Shown here: in pieces, positions 40,676 to 50,912 of the stretch
Position numbering within the stretch: the first letter of the stretch is position 1
Layout of the letters: each line of letters begins with the position of its first letter
Source: CAVVAL01 sp963742725
GTDB lineage: Bacteria; Actinomycetota; Actinomycetes; Mycobacteriales; Cryptosporangiaceae
Assembly: GCA_963742725.1 (NCBI GenBank)
Contig: CAVUMX010000001.1
Location: forward strand, 1,054,001-1,118,000
DNA length: 64,000 nt
Direction of reading: 5' to 3'
The notes under the pieces: model-generated
What the model saw: only the letters and a program-made list of their open reading frames with translations
Database searches by the model: none
Told to the model about the DNA's origin: nothing
Program-made: the position numbers and the translations under genes

Positions 40676-41445
40676 CCGCGCTCGTCCTCCGTGACCTGTC
40701 CGTCGCCCTGGACGGCCGGGACGTCGTCCGCGAGGTGTCGGCCGAGGTCGCCACCGGCCAGTGGCTCGCCGTGATCGGACCGAACGGCGCCGGCAAGTCC
40801 ACGATGCTGCGCGCCGCCGCCGGGCTGCTGCGCCACCGGGGCACGGTCGAGATCGGCGGCGACCGGCTCGACCAGCTCTCGCCGAAGGCCCGCGCCCGCC
40901 GGGTCGCGTACGCGCCGCAGGTACCGGCGATGCCGCCCGGCATGACCGTCGTCGACTACGTGCTGCTGGGCCGCACCCCGTACCTCGGCTACCTGGGCCG
41001 GGAAGGCCGCCGGGACCGGGAGATCGCCGCCTCGGTCCTCGGCCGCCTCGACCTCGACGCGGTGACCGGGCGCCAGCTCGGCGCGCTGTCCGGCGGCGAG
41101 CAGCAGCGGGTCGTGCTGGCCCGCGCGCTCGCCCAGCAGGCTGACGTCCTGCTCCTGGACGAGGCCACCACCGCACTCGACATCGGACACCAGCAGCAGC
41201 TGCTCGAACTCCTGGACCGCCTCCGCCTCGACGACGGGCTGACGGTCATCACGTCGCTGCACGACCTGACTGTGGCGGGCCAGTACGCGGACGCCCTGCT
41301 GCTACTCGTCGATGGCCGCGCGGTGTCGTCCGGGCCGCCGGCGGACGTGCTCACCACGACCGCCCTGAGCGAGCACTACGGCGCGTCCGTGCAGGTCGTA
41401 CCCGGTCCGGACGGCCGTCCACTGGTCCATCTGGTGCGCCCGTGA
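40672..41445 (+). CDS. btuD: BtuD-like ABC transporter ATPase
   Basis: The 257-residue ATPase has Walker A GPNGAGKST, Q-loop in YAPQ, signature LSGGEQQR, Walker B VLLLDEAT and the H-loop SLHDL, as in the FepC/BtuD group. It powers corrinoid uptake. The GTG at 40672 overlaps the permease stop and its stop overlaps the cbiZ GTG. A long upstream in-frame reading is the shadow of btuC. Confidence 0.92.
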   Translation: MTALVLRDLSVALDGRDVVREVSAEVATGQWLAVIGPNGAGKSTMLRAAAGLLRHRGTVEIGGDRLDQLSPKARARRVAYAPQVPAMPPGMTVVDYVLLGRTPYLGYLGREGRRDREIAASVLGRLDLDAVTGRQLGALSGGEQQRVVLARALAQQADVLLLDEATTALDIGHQQQLLELLDRLRLDDGLTVITSLHDLTVAGQYADALLLLVDGRAVSSGPPADVLTTTALSEHYGASVQVVPGPDGRPLVHLVRP

Positions 41446-42080
41446 TCGTCGCCGAACTCAGCGGCGGCGCCGTCCTGTGGCGGGCCGGTCCCGGCTGGCG
41501 CATGCTCGCCTCGACGGTGCTCGGCGGCGGTCTCGGCGAACGCGCCTGGGTCCTGAACGCGCAGGTCGACCACGACTACGACCGCCTCGACCCCGACCGT
41601 CACCTCGCGGAACTCGCGGAAAGCCTCGGCCTCGACGGGGTCGGCGTCGGCATGCTCACGGCGGCGGACGTGTCCGCCTACGGGCTTGCCGTGGACGGCG
41701 GCGTCGCCGCGCTCGCGACCGTCGCGATCGGATTCCCCACCTGGGCGGCCGCTCCCCCCGAACCACTGCCTCCCACGGCGCAGCCCGCCGGTCCGGGCAC
41801 GATCAACGTGGTCGTGGCGGTACCGGCCAGGCTGTCCGACGCCGCGCTCGTCAACGCGGTGGCCACCGCCACTGAGGCGAAGGTGCAGGCCGTACTGGGT
41901 GCCGGTTACGCGTGCACCGGGACGGCGTCCGACGCGATCTGCGTGGCGTCCCGCGTGGACGGCCCGCCCGCCGATTTCGCCGGACCGCGTTCGTACTGGG
42001 GGTCCCGGCTCGCCCGCGCCGTCCACAGCGCGATCCTGTCTGGTCTCGACGGGCGGCACGGTTACGCTGACGAACTGTGA
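41442..42080 (+). CDS. cbiZ: CbiZ: adenosylcobinamide amidohydrolase
   Basis: The 212-residue protein carries the CbiZ core TINVVVAVPARLSDAALVNA, ATEAKVQAVLGAGY and CTGTASDAICVA. CbiZ cleaves the amide of adenosylpseudocobalamin or adenosylcobinamide to cobyrate, so that salvaged corrinoids can be remodelled with the cell's own lower ligand. Its place after BtuFCD under a B12 riboswitch fits corrinoid scavenging. The GTG at 41442 overlaps the btuD stop. Its stop overlaps the GTG of the MgtE-like gene. Confidence 0.93.
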   Translation: MIVAELSGGAVLWRAGPGWRMLASTVLGGGLGERAWVLNAQVDHDYDRLDPDRHLAELAESLGLDGVGVGMLTAADVSAYGLAVDGGVAALATVAIGFPTWAAAPPEPLPPTAQPAGPGTINVVVAVPARLSDAALVNAVATATEAKVQAVLGAGYACTGTASDAICVASRVDGPPADFAGPRSYWGSRLARAVHSAILSGLDGRHGYADEL

Positions 42081-43315
42081 CGGTCACGCGCATCTATCTC
42101 GCCCGGCTGGCCGGCTTGGTCGTGCTCGACCCGAACGGCGACCAGCTGGGGCGGGTCCGCGACGCCGTGCTGCGGCTGCGGACCGGCGAACAGCCGCCGC
42201 GCGTCACCGGGCTCATCGTCGAGATCCCGGGCCGGAAGCGGATCTTCGTCCCGCTGGGCCGGATCAGCGCGTTCGACCCGGACGCCGTGCTGCTCAACAC
42301 CGGCACGGTCAGCCTGAAGCGGTTCGAGCAGCGGGCCGGGGAACTGCTGGCGCTCGGCGACCTGCTGGACCGGCGGGTCACGATCGTCGAGAGCGGCAAG
42401 CAGGCCGTGCTGGTCGACGCGGCGATGGAGCAGTCCCGCACGCGTGAATGGCTGATCGCGAAGGTGGCCGTCCGGGAGATCACCGGACGGCTCGCCCGCC
42501 GCGGCCACCTGCACCAGCTGGACTGGGACGAGGTGCGCGGCGCCATCGACGAGCAGCACCGGCAGGGCGCCGCCAACCTGCTCGCGGTGTTCGAGCAGCT
42601 CCGCGCCGCCGACCTCGCGAACGTCATGCAGGACCTGTCCGGCAAGCGCCGGTTCGAGGTCGCCGCCGCGCTCCCGGACGAGCGGCTGGCCGACGTCCTG
42701 GAGGAGCTGCCGGAGGACGACCAGGTCGAGATCCTCGGGTCCCTGGGGTCCGAGCGGGCCGCCGACGTCCTGGAGGCCATGAACCCGGACGACGCCGCCG
42801 ATCTCCTCGGCGAACTCCCCGAGCACGAGCAGGAACGGCTGCTGGGCCTCATGGAACCCGACGAAGCCGCGCCCGTCCGCCGCCTGCTGGACTACTCCGA
42901 GGACACCGCCGGCGGCCTCATGACGACCGAGCCGGTCATCATGCCGCCGGATGCCACCGTCGCCCACGCCCTCGCCAAGGTCCGCGACCCCGACATCAGC
43001 CCGGCCCTCGCCGCGCAGGTGTACGTGTGCCGCTCGCCCACCGCCACGCCCACCGGCCGGTTCCTCGGCGTCGCGCACATCCAGCGGCTGCTGCGCGAAC
43101 CGCCGAGCGAGCTGGTGAGCGCGGTCCTCGACACCGACATCGACCCGCTCGACCCGAACACGCCGCTCCCTGAGCTGACCCGCATCCTCGCCACGTACAA
43201 CCTGGTGGCGGTGCCGATCGTCGACGAGAACGACCGGCTGATCGGCGCCGTGACCGTGGACGACGTGCTCGACCACCTCCTCCCCGACGACTGGCGGGAC
43301 AAGGACAATGTCTGA
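42077..43315 (+). CDS. PRC-barrel, MgtE-N and CBS-domain protein (no membrane part)
   Basis: The 412-residue protein has an N-terminal PRC-barrel-like domain (about residues 1-130), an MgtE N-terminal superhelix with LPDERLADVLEELPEDDQVE and AADVLEAMNPDDAADLL repeats, and two CBS domains (about 285-405). The MgtE transport helices are absent. In actinobacteria this protein is followed by DUF1003, as here, and the pair is thought to relate to divalent-cation handling. The GTG at 42077 overlaps cbiZ, which puts it in the cobalamin-riboswitch transcript unless another promoter exists. Confidence 0.88.
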   Translation: MTVTRIYLARLAGLVVLDPNGDQLGRVRDAVLRLRTGEQPPRVTGLIVEIPGRKRIFVPLGRISAFDPDAVLLNTGTVSLKRFEQRAGELLALGDLLDRRVTIVESGKQAVLVDAAMEQSRTREWLIAKVAVREITGRLARRGHLHQLDWDEVRGAIDEQHRQGAANLLAVFEQLRAADLANVMQDLSGKRRFEVAAALPDERLADVLEELPEDDQVEILGSLGSERAADVLEAMNPDDAADLLGELPEHEQERLLGLMEPDEAAPVRRLLDYSEDTAGGLMTTEPVIMPPDATVAHALAKVRDPDISPALAAQVYVCRSPTATPTGRFLGVAHIQRLLREPPSELVSAVLDTDIDPLDPNTPLPELTRILATYNLVAVPIVDENDRLIGAVTVDDVLDHLLPDDWRDKDNV

Positions 43316-43799
43316 CCTGCTCAGGCCCGCCCGCCTCGATCAGCCGAAAGGCCGGCGCCAGCGGCTGCCGCGCTTCGACGCGGACGTGTTCGGGCGGCTG
43401 TCCGAGCGGGTCGCCCGGTTCCTCGGCACGGGCCGGTTCCTGCTGTTCCAGACCGTCCTCGTGGCGGTGTGGATCACGCTCAACGTCTTCGCCATCCGGC
43501 TCCGCTGGGACCCCTACCCGTTCATCCTGCTCAACCTGGCCTTCTCCACCCAGGCGGCCTACGCGGCACCGCTCATCCTGCTGGCCCAGAACCGCCAGGC
43601 CGACCGGGACCGGGTCTCCCTGGAGGAGGACCGGCAACGCGCGCTGGCGGCGAAGTCCGACACCGAGTACCTCGCCCGCGAGCTCGCCGCGCTGCGGCTC
43701 GCGATCGGGGAGGTCGCGACGCGCGAGTACGTCCGCTCGGAACTGAGCCGGGTGGTCGAGGAGATCCGCACCAAACGTGCGGAGTCGTCCGACCTGTAG
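43308..43799 (+). CDS. DUF1003 membrane protein
   Basis: The 163-residue protein has the DUF1003 core: FQTVLVAVWITLNVF and DPYPFILLNLAFSTQAAYAAPLILLAQNRQADRDR, two membrane helices, and a long C-terminal coiled-coil-like segment (about residues 95-160). It is the usual partner of the MgtE-N/CBS protein. The ATG at 43308 overlaps the end of that gene by 8 nt. Its function is unknown. The convergent MarR gene ends 3 nt after its stop. Confidence 0.9.
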   Translation: MSDLLRPARLDQPKGRRQRLPRFDADVFGRLSERVARFLGTGRFLLFQTVLVAVWITLNVFAIRLRWDPYPFILLNLAFSTQAAYAAPLILLAQNRQADRDRVSLEEDRQRALAAKSDTEYLARELAALRLAIGEVATREYVRSELSRVVEEIRTKRAESSDL

Positions 43800-43802
43800 T
43801 CG

Positions 43803-44321
43803 TCAGCCTGCCGCGCGGCGGGGCGGGGCGGGCGGACGCTCGCCGGGAGCGTCGGGCATGCGGTGCGCGCCGGCGATGCGGCGCAGTACGGCACCGAACA
43901 CCGCCAGCTCGTCCGGCCGGACCAGGCTGGTCATGTGCTCGTGTATCCCGCGCAGGTGCACCGGTGCGGCGTCCCGGAGCCGGCCGAATCCCGACGCGGT
44001 GAGGACGCAGTACGTTCCGCGGGCATCGTCCGGGCACGGCTGGCGTTCGACGAGCCCGGCCTTGACGAGGCGGTCCACGAGCCGGGTCAGCCCGGACCGC
44101 GACAGCAGCACCCGCTCGGCCAGCTCGGTCATGCGCAGCCGCCGGCCCGGCGCCTCCACGAGCTGCACCAGGACGTCGTACCAGGTGAGTGGGAGGACCT
44201 TCTCGTCCTCCAGCTCGTCTTCGAGGGCGCGCGTCACCGCGGCGTGGGCGCGGAGGAAATCGCGCCACACCGTGAGCTCGGCCCGCGTGGGGCCGGCCTG
44301 GGGACGGGATCGGTCATTCAC
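43803..44321 (-). CDS. MarR family transcriptional regulator
   Basis: The 172-residue protein has a MarR winged helix: RLRMTELAERVLLSRSGLTRLVDRLVKAGLVERQPCPDDARGTYCVLT (about residues 60-108). The DDARG of the wing is present, with a Pro/Arg-rich tail. The cysteines at the wing (CPDD and TYC) might respond to redox, which is speculation. The GTG at 44321 follows TACCCT by 7 nt, a leaderless-type promoter overlapped by the palindrome GTACTGAGTAC. Autoregulation is likely. mrp is divergent. Confidence 0.88.
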   Translation of the reverse strand: MNDRSRPQAGPTRAELTVWRDFLRAHAAVTRALEDELEDEKVLPLTWYDVLVQLVEAPGRRLRMTELAERVLLSRSGLTRLVDRLVKAGLVERQPCPDDARGTYCVLTASGFGRLRDAAPVHLRGIHEHMTSLVRPDELAVFGAVLRRIAGAHRMPDAPGERPPAPPRRAAG

Positions 44322-44328
44322 TACGTGC

Positions 44329-44342
44329 AGGGTACTGAGTAC
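44329..44342. promoter_or_regulatory. MarR promoter and overlapping palindromic operator
   Basis: On the minus strand TACCCT (44329-44334) lies 7 nt before the marR GTG. The perfect palindrome GTACTGAGTAC (44332-44342) overlaps it, so a bound dimer would block the promoter. It is also 47 nt upstream of the mrp promoter hexamer. Confidence 0.5.
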
Positions 44343-44388
44343 TACACGTCACAGCGAGCCGCCGGCAGAACCCCGACAGCAGCCGCCG

Positions 44389-44394
44389 TAGCAT
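44389..44394 (+). promoter_or_regulatory. leaderless-type -10 hexamer TAGCAT
   Basis: TAGCAT ends 7 nt before the mrp ATG at 44402. The intervening G-run could act as a weak ribosome-binding site instead. Confidence 0.5.
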
Positions 44395-44401
44395 GGGGGG
44401 C

Positions 44402-45529
44402 ATGTCCCACCCCACCGCGGACGCCGTCCGCAGCGCGCTTGCCAAGGTCAACGACCCTGAGATCCGCCGTCCCGTGACGGACCTCGGCATGGTGGGTGAG
44501 ATCCAGATCACGCCCGCCGGCGAGGTTACCGTCGGCATTCTCCTCACCGTGGCCGGCTGCCCGATGAAGGAGACGCTGACCCGGGACGTGACGGCGGCGG
44601 TACGCGCGGTACCCGGTGTGACCGACGTCCGGGTCGACCTCGGCGTGATGACCCCCGACCAGCGCAAGGCCCTCCAGACGACGTTGCGCGGGGACTCCGC
44701 CGAACCGGTCATCCCGTTCGCGCAGCCCGGCTCCCGTACCCGCGTGTACGCCGTCGCCTCCGGCAAGGGCGGGGTCGGCAAGTCCAGCGTGACCGTGAAC
44801 CTCGCGGCGGCGCTGGCCGAGCGGGGCCTGTCCGTCGGCGTCCTGGACGCGGACATCTACGGCTTCTCCGTCCCCCGGATGCTCGGCGCGGACGGCAAGC
44901 CGACCCAGGTCGAGCAGATGATCATGCCGCCCCAGGCGCATGGCGTGAAGGTCATCTCGATCGGCATGTTCACGCCCGGCAACACCGCCGTCGTGTGGCG
45001 CGGGCCGATGCTGCACCGCGCGCTCCAGCAGTTCCTGGCGGACGTGTTCTGGGGCGACCTCGACATCCTCCTCATGGACCTCCCGCCCGGCACCGGCGAC
45101 ATCGCGATCTCCGTCGCGCAGCTCGTGCCGAGCGCCGAGATCCTCGTCGTCACCACGCCGCAGCAGGCCGCGGCCGAGGTCGCCGAGCGGGCCGGCTCGA
45201 TCGCCCTCCAGACCCACCAGCAGGTCGTGGGCGTCGTCGAGAACATGTCGTGGCTGGAACTGCCCGGCGGCGAGCGCATGGAGGTCTTCGGCGCAGGCGG
45301 CGGCCAGGCCGTCGCGGACGCGCTCAGCACGTCGCTCGGCGCCAAGGTCCCGCTCCTCGGCCAGGTGCCGCTCGACCCGCGCCTGCGCGAGGGCGGGGAC
45401 GCCGGCAAGCCGCTCGTCCTCAGCGAACCGGACTCTCCCGCCGGCGCCGCCCTTCGCGGTGTCGCCGACAAGCTCGCGATCCGGCAGCGCAGCCTCGCCG
45501 GCCGTTCCCTGGGCCTGACCCCCGCGTAA
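44402..45529 (+). CDS. mrp: Mrp/ApbC-type P-loop ATPase, Fe-S cluster carrier
   Basis: The 375-residue protein has an N-terminal DUF59/MIP18 domain (about residues 1-90, with VGILLTVAGCPMKETL) and a ParA/MinD-like ATPase with the deviant Walker A GKGGVGKSS at about residues 121-129. LLMDLPPGTGD serves as Walker B. It loads iron-sulfur clusters onto target proteins. The CxxC found in some Mrp C-termini is not seen. The ATG at 44402 is preferred over a GTG-type start three codons upstream because of the TAGCAT promoter. It is convergent with tatB. Confidence 0.93.
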   Translation: MSHPTADAVRSALAKVNDPEIRRPVTDLGMVGEIQITPAGEVTVGILLTVAGCPMKETLTRDVTAAVRAVPGVTDVRVDLGVMTPDQRKALQTTLRGDSAEPVIPFAQPGSRTRVYAVASGKGGVGKSSVTVNLAAALAERGLSVGVLDADIYGFSVPRMLGADGKPTQVEQMIMPPQAHGVKVISIGMFTPGNTAVVWRGPMLHRALQQFLADVFWGDLDILLMDLPPGTGDIAISVAQLVPSAEILVVTTPQQAAAEVAERAGSIALQTHQQVVGVVENMSWLELPGGERMEVFGAGGGQAVADALSTSLGAKVPLLGQVPLDPRLREGGDAGKPLVLSEPDSPAGAALRGVADKLAIRQRSLAGRSLGLTPA

Positions 45530-45535
45530 CGCGGA

Positions 45536-45919
45536 TCAGGTCGCTTCGGAGTCGTACTTCGGGGAGGCCTTCGGCTCGTCGGTCGGCGGCGTCGCGGCGC
45601 GGGCGTCGGCGACCTCGTCGACATGCTTGATCTCGTCGAAGTCACGCATCGCGTCCTGGAGGGGACGGCGCAGCGCGTCCTCGTCCTCCTCGGACAGCAG
45701 GTGCTTGCGGACGAACCGCTTCGGGTGCAGGTCTTCGAGGTCGATGTCGGTGCCCAGCTCGTCGCGCAGTTCGGACGTGGCGTTGCGGGCCATCGTCCGG
45801 ACGGTGCGCAGGAAGCGCGCGGCGTCCGCGATCACCTTCGGCAGGCGCTCGGGGCCGAGGATGAACAGCCCGAGCAGCGCCAGGGCGACGATCTCCCACC
45901 AGCCCAGGTTTTCGAACAC
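45536..45919 (-). CDS. tatB: TatB: twin-arginine translocase subunit
   Basis: The 127-residue protein has the TatB N-terminal membrane helix with FENLGWWEIVALALLGLFILGPERLPK, including the conserved Gly-Pro hinge and Glu, an amphipathic helix, and a charged disordered tail. TatB binds Tat signal peptides with TatC. The GTG at 45919 is preferred because GAGGAG lies 5 nt upstream; a GTG two codons earlier is possible. It follows htrA in the same direction, as in mycobacteria. Confidence 0.93.
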   Translation of the reverse strand: MFENLGWWEIVALALLGLFILGPERLPKVIADAARFLRTVRTMARNATSELRDELGTDIDLEDLHPKRFVRKHLLSEEDEDALRRPLQDAMRDFDEIKHVDEVADARAATPPTDEPKASPKYDSEAT

Positions 45920-45982
45920 CGGCACTCCTCGCGTTCGACGGCGCGTTGTGCCCTCAGCCTACGGCGCCGCCGCGACCGCGCG

Positions 45983-47384
<1,402 letters not shown>

Positions 47385-47398
<14 letters not shown>

Positions 47399-48323
47399 GG
47401 TCGTGGGAGTCACGGTCGTGGGAGTCACGGTCGTGGGAGTCACGGTCGTGGGAGTCACGGTCGTGGGAGTCACGGTCGCGGTCGTAGCCGGCGTAGAAGT
47501 CCCGGTCGTAGAGGTCCCGGTCGTCACGGCCCCAGCCGACGTGGTCGTCGTGGTCCTGGACATCGTCCTCGTCGTGGTCCGACGCGGCGGCGCTGACGGA
47601 GCCGCGGTCCACGGTGGGCTCGCTGAACGACGCGGCCTCGTGGCGGTAGTCGTGCCCGTCCGGGTCGCTGTCGTCCGGCCGCGTGTAGGTGGGCGCGGGG
47701 GCCGGCTCGTCGGGGATGTCGAAGCCGCGGAACGAGAAGTCCGGCGGCTCGCTGAGGTACCGGCTGTTGAGACCGTCGCTGGGCGGATCGTCGGCGCGCA
47801 GGCCGAGCCCGGGAGCGGCCGACGCGGCGCGGACGTCGTCGTCAGTGACGCTGCGCAGTCCCCGGAACCGGTCCGGCTCGGGCGGCGTCTCGGTGACGGG
47901 CGGCGTCTCGGCGGCGTCCTTCGCGGCACCGGTAGCGGCCGCACCGGTCCCGGCCACACCAACACCAGCACCAGCAGCGGTGGACTCGGTCGAAGCCGCG
48001 GTCGTGGCGGCGCCGTCAGCGGCCGCCGCACCATCGGCCGCAGCGCCGTCGCCTGCCGGGGCCGCGTCACCGTCCGTGTCGGTTTTCCCGAACAGGAGGG
48101 ACCGGAGTCCGAGGCGGGGCTTGCGGGCGGGCGTGTCGGCGCCGGTCGATGCGGCCTCAGTAGATGCGGTCACGCCAGGTGGTACGGGCGCGGCGGGTGT
48201 TTCGCTCACGTCAGTTGGTACGGAGCTTGCGGAAGTGTCTGCGGAAGTGTCCTGGGGCGCCGCCGAGTCCGGCTTCGGACGCGGGCGCGGCTGCGGCCGA
48301 GGATCCGGGCTCGCATCGGTCAC
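47385..48323 (-). CDS. N-terminal, disordered part of HtrA (ends at a frame break)
   Basis: This frame encodes about 313 residues of Pro/Ala/Thr/Asp-rich, probably disordered cytoplasmic sequence that ends in five RDSHD-type repeats and then Thr-Pro-stop at 47385. The composition is that of the N-terminal extension seen on actinobacterial HtrA proteins. The downstream frame resumes with an Arg-Asp-rich stretch (HRDLRDLRGRDYRED), so the two belong together and a +1 shift separates them. The GTG at 48323 is chosen because AGGAGG lies 8 nt upstream; a GTG at 48332 is too close. Confidence 0.7.
47401..47475. repeat. 15-bp tandem repeat, five perfect copies, inside htrA
   Basis: The unit TCGTGGGAGTCACGG (plus strand) repeats five times without change. 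Copy number changes would not alter the frame, yet the frame break lies 3-16 nt past the array, at its gene-downstream edge. Confidence 0.9.
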
Positions 48324-48391
48324 GATCGACACCTCCTGGACGACACCTTCACAGGACTAGCTTGCCTCGCGAAACGCGAAACCGCCGTCGG

Positions 48392-49576
48392 TCAGGCGAA
48401 GGGGTTGATCCAGGAGCCCATCCGGTCGATGCCCTTGCCCACGCGTCCGCGGAGGCCGGCGCCGGGCTTGTCGTGCGGCAATACCTCGACGACCTGCGCC
48501 AATTCGCTGTCCGGCGCGTCCGCGACGAGGGTGTAGACGGTGTCGCCGCTGGCCCATACCAGCTGCCGGTACAGCCCGGTGCGGGCGTGCACGGCGGCCC
48601 CACCGACGCGGGTGGGCGTGAACCCGTGCAACTCCGAGGTGTCGAGCCGACCACGCTGCGCAAACAACGACAGGGTGAACAGCCCGTCGGAGTAGGTGAG
48701 GTGGTACGCGTCGCCGCCGTCCACCTCGACGGCTCGGGTCCGGTAGAGCACCAGCCCCGCCGGGAGGACGCCGGGCAGCACCCAGCCGTCCTCGCGCAAC
48801 GCGTCGAGCTCGTCGTCGTCGAGCGGGCGCCCCTTGCCCGGCGAGCTGCCTGGGCTGAGTGGCTTGGCGGGCTCCTGGCGGTACGTGGTCGGCAGGGTCT
48901 GCCTCGGCTCGGCCGTCGCCGCGTCGACCCGCAGGTCGAGGAAGACGGTGGACCGCACCGCGCGCCCGCTCTCGTCGTACAGCTCGCGCCGCAGGAGCAG
49001 GCCGCTCTTGTCGTCGACCCAGAACCTCCCGGCGACCTGGTCGTCGCCGACCGGCCGGGCCTCGACCACGGTGGCCGGGCGCCCGATGCAGCGTCCAGGC
49101 TCCGCGATCCGGAGCGTGTAGCGGTCGGTGAGCAGCGACAGCGCCTGCGGAGCGAGGTCGCCGCCGCCGCCGTCGGCGACCTCGGCGCGCCCGCCGGACC
49201 GGCCGCTGGCGGACACCAATCTCAGCCAGGTACCCCGCCCGGGCACGTGACCCACGTCCGCGAGGACGCTCTCCCCACCGGACGTGGACCAGCTGCTGTA
49301 CACCTTCTGGCCCTCGTACGTCGTGGCCGCCTCGGCCGCGGCGGCGCGCCGCAGCACGGTCAGCGCGGCGGCCTCGGCCGGACTGATCGCACGCCCGGAG
49401 TGCGCCGGCGCCGCACCGGTACGCAGCGCGCGCAGCGACTCGTCGTCGTCGGGGCCCGCGTAGCGGACGCCCGTCGAACACACGGCCGCGCCCAGCGCAC
49501 CGGCGCCGACGACCAGGACGAAGCGCTGCGTAGCGCGCCAGACAGGGCGATCGTCACCGATCATGCCCGGGCTCAC
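48392..49576 (-). CDS. RseB/MucB-like sigma-E regulatory protein
   Basis: The 394-residue protein has an N-terminal hydrophobic anchor (about residues 18-38) and an extracytoplasmic domain with the LolA/LppX-like fold of RseB. Recognisable parts are AATTYEGQKVYSSW, VDDKSGLLLRRELYDESGR and a C-terminal domain ending in a predicted transmembrane-free tail. RseB-type proteins bind the anti-sigma factor and control its proteolysis. It sits between rseA and htrA, consistent with a SigE stress circuit. The GTG at 49576 overlaps the rseA stop. An ATG at 49564 is the alternative start. Confidence 0.75.
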   Translation of the reverse strand: MSPGMIGDDRPVWRATQRFVLVVGAGALGAAVCSTGVRYAGPDDDESLRALRTGAAPAHSGRAISPAEAAALTVLRRAAAAEAATTYEGQKVYSSWSTSGGESVLADVGHVPGRGTWLRLVSASGRSGGRAEVADGGGGDLAPQALSLLTDRYTLRIAEPGRCIGRPATVVEARPVGDDQVAGRFWVDDKSGLLLRRELYDESGRAVRSTVFLDLRVDAATAEPRQTLPTTYRQEPAKPLSPGSSPGKGRPLDDDELDALREDGWVLPGVLPAGLVLYRTRAVEVDGGDAYHLTYSDGLFTLSLFAQRGRLDTSELHGFTPTRVGGAAVHARTGLYRQLVWASGDTVYTLVADAPDSELAQVVEVLPHDKPGAGLRGRVGKGIDRMGSWINPFA

Positions 49577-50220
49577 CGCCCGGTGCTCGTGGTGTCGACG
49601 ACACCTGCTCCCGGCTCGTTGCCCGGGACGCCCTGCGACCCCTTGTCGTGTTCAGTGATGAACGTGCCGATCTGGGGGGAAACGGGCGGCGGCTCGTCGA
49701 GGCCGCCGACAGCGGCCACGGTGGCGAGGGACAGGGCGAACGCGGCGAGGCCACCGGCGGCGGTAGCGGCGATGCGGCGGCGGCGGGACCGCGACCGGCC
49801 CGGGCCGCGCATCCCGAGCGGCGCCATCGGGCGGCTCTCGGTGGGCCTGCCGGCGGGGCGGGTCAGCGTTGCGGTCGGCGTGCGCGCGGGACCCCGGCGG
49901 TCAGCAGGGGTCTCGCCCATGCGGGCGGGGGTTCGAAAACGGGCCTCGAAGCGTGCCGGCGGCAGCCCGGCCGGAGCCGACTGCGCCGGCGTCCGATCAG
50001 GGAGGCTGAGCAGCCGCTCGGCCAGCCCCGCGGACATCGGCGGTACGGCGACCTGCGCCAGCTGCGCTTTCATCCGGCGCTGCGCGTCGATCTCGGCGCG
50101 GCAGCCGTCACAGCGCATGACGTGGGCGAGCGCACGGTCGCGGGCGTTGTGGTCCAGCGCGCCGTCCACCAGTGCTGCTGCGAGCTCACCGAGGTGCGGA
50201 TCCCGGCGCGACGCGCTCAT
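49573..50220 (-). CDS. rseA: RseA-like zinc-binding anti-sigma factor
   Basis: The 215-residue protein has an N-terminal ZAS-type anti-sigma domain with HLGELAAALVDGAL and the zinc motif HVMRCDGC (HxxxCxxC), a long disordered linker, one membrane helix at about residues 151-170, and a short outer tail. It should hold SigE at the membrane. The ATG at 50220 overlaps the sigE stop (ATGA), and its stop overlaps the RseB-like gene. Confidence 0.9.
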   Translation of the reverse strand: MSASRRDPHLGELAAALVDGALDHNARDRALAHVMRCDGCRAEIDAQRRMKAQLAQVAVPPMSAGLAERLLSLPDRTPAQSAPAGLPPARFEARFRTPARMGETPADRRGPARTPTATLTRPAGRPTESRPMAPLGMRGPGRSRSRRRRIAATAAGGLAAFALSLATVAAVGGLDEPPPVSPQIGTFITEHDKGSQGVPGNEPGAGVVDTTSTGR

Positions 50221-50774
50221 GGCGTGCCCTCCCCGCCGGCCTGACGCGGGGCGCGGTGGGCGAGCGCCTCACGGAGCAGGGTCCGGCCGCGATGGATGCG
50301 ACTACGTACTGTGCCCAGCTTGATCCCAAGCGTAGCCGCGATCTCCTCGTAGGAAAGGCCTTCGATGTCACAGAGGACGACCGCCGCCCGGAAATCCGGG
50401 GGGAGCGCGTCGAGCGCGCGCTGCACGTCGTCGTCGAAGTTGTCGTCGTGGTAGACCTGCTCCGGGCTGCGCTCGCGGCCGGGCACGCGCTCGGCGTCGT
50501 CGGGCAGCGCCTCGAAGCGGATCCGCGCGCGGCGCCTGGCCAGATCGAGGAACAGGTTGGTCGTGATGCGGTGCAGCCAGCCCTCGAACGTGCCGGGGCG
50601 GTAGTTGTCCAGGGCGCGGAACACCCGGACGAATACCTCCTGGGTCAGGTCCTCGGCGTCGGCGCGGTTCCCGGTGAGGCGGAAAGCCAGGCGGTAGACC
50701 CGGGCCGAATGGGTGCGGACGACCTCGTCCCAGGTGGGCGGCTGCCACGGCTGAACGCCGAACATGTCGGTCAT
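50217..50774 (-). CDS. sigE: SigE ECF sigma factor (envelope stress type)
   Basis: The 185-residue protein has sigma region 2 (YRLAFRLTGNRADAEDLTQEVFVRVFRAL) and region 4 (PPDFRAAVVLCDIEGLSYEEIAATLGIKLGTVRSRIHRGR). The context of rseA, an RseB-like gene, htrA and tatB identifies it with mycobacterial SigE. The ATG at 50774 is chosen because AGGGGGG lies 5 nt upstream. Its promoter region contains an ECF-type sequence, GGGAAC-N17-CGTT, at 50939-50913, so it probably activates its own transcription. Confidence 0.93.
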   Translation of the reverse strand: MTDMFGVQPWQPPTWDEVVRTHSARVYRLAFRLTGNRADAEDLTQEVFVRVFRALDNYRPGTFEGWLHRITTNLFLDLARRRARIRFEALPDDAERVPGRERSPEQVYHDDNFDDDVQRALDALPPDFRAAVVLCDIEGLSYEEIAATLGIKLGTVRSRIHRGRTLLREALAHRAPRQAGGEGTP

Positions 50775-50912
50775 CGCCACCCCCCTGCCTGCCGTCAGCG
50801 CTGCTGCACTCATTGTGGCCGGGCCTCCTTGGCTTCCCATCCTCCCGCGGTACGAAACCCGGGTGGTCACTCTGGTACTTCAGGTCTAGGGGTGACGCGG
50901 TTCTCCCCTGCC

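Noticed and set aside
47401..47475. short direct repeats resembling a CRISPR or origin iterons
   Set aside because: Perfect 15-bp units without spacers, inside the htrA coding frame.
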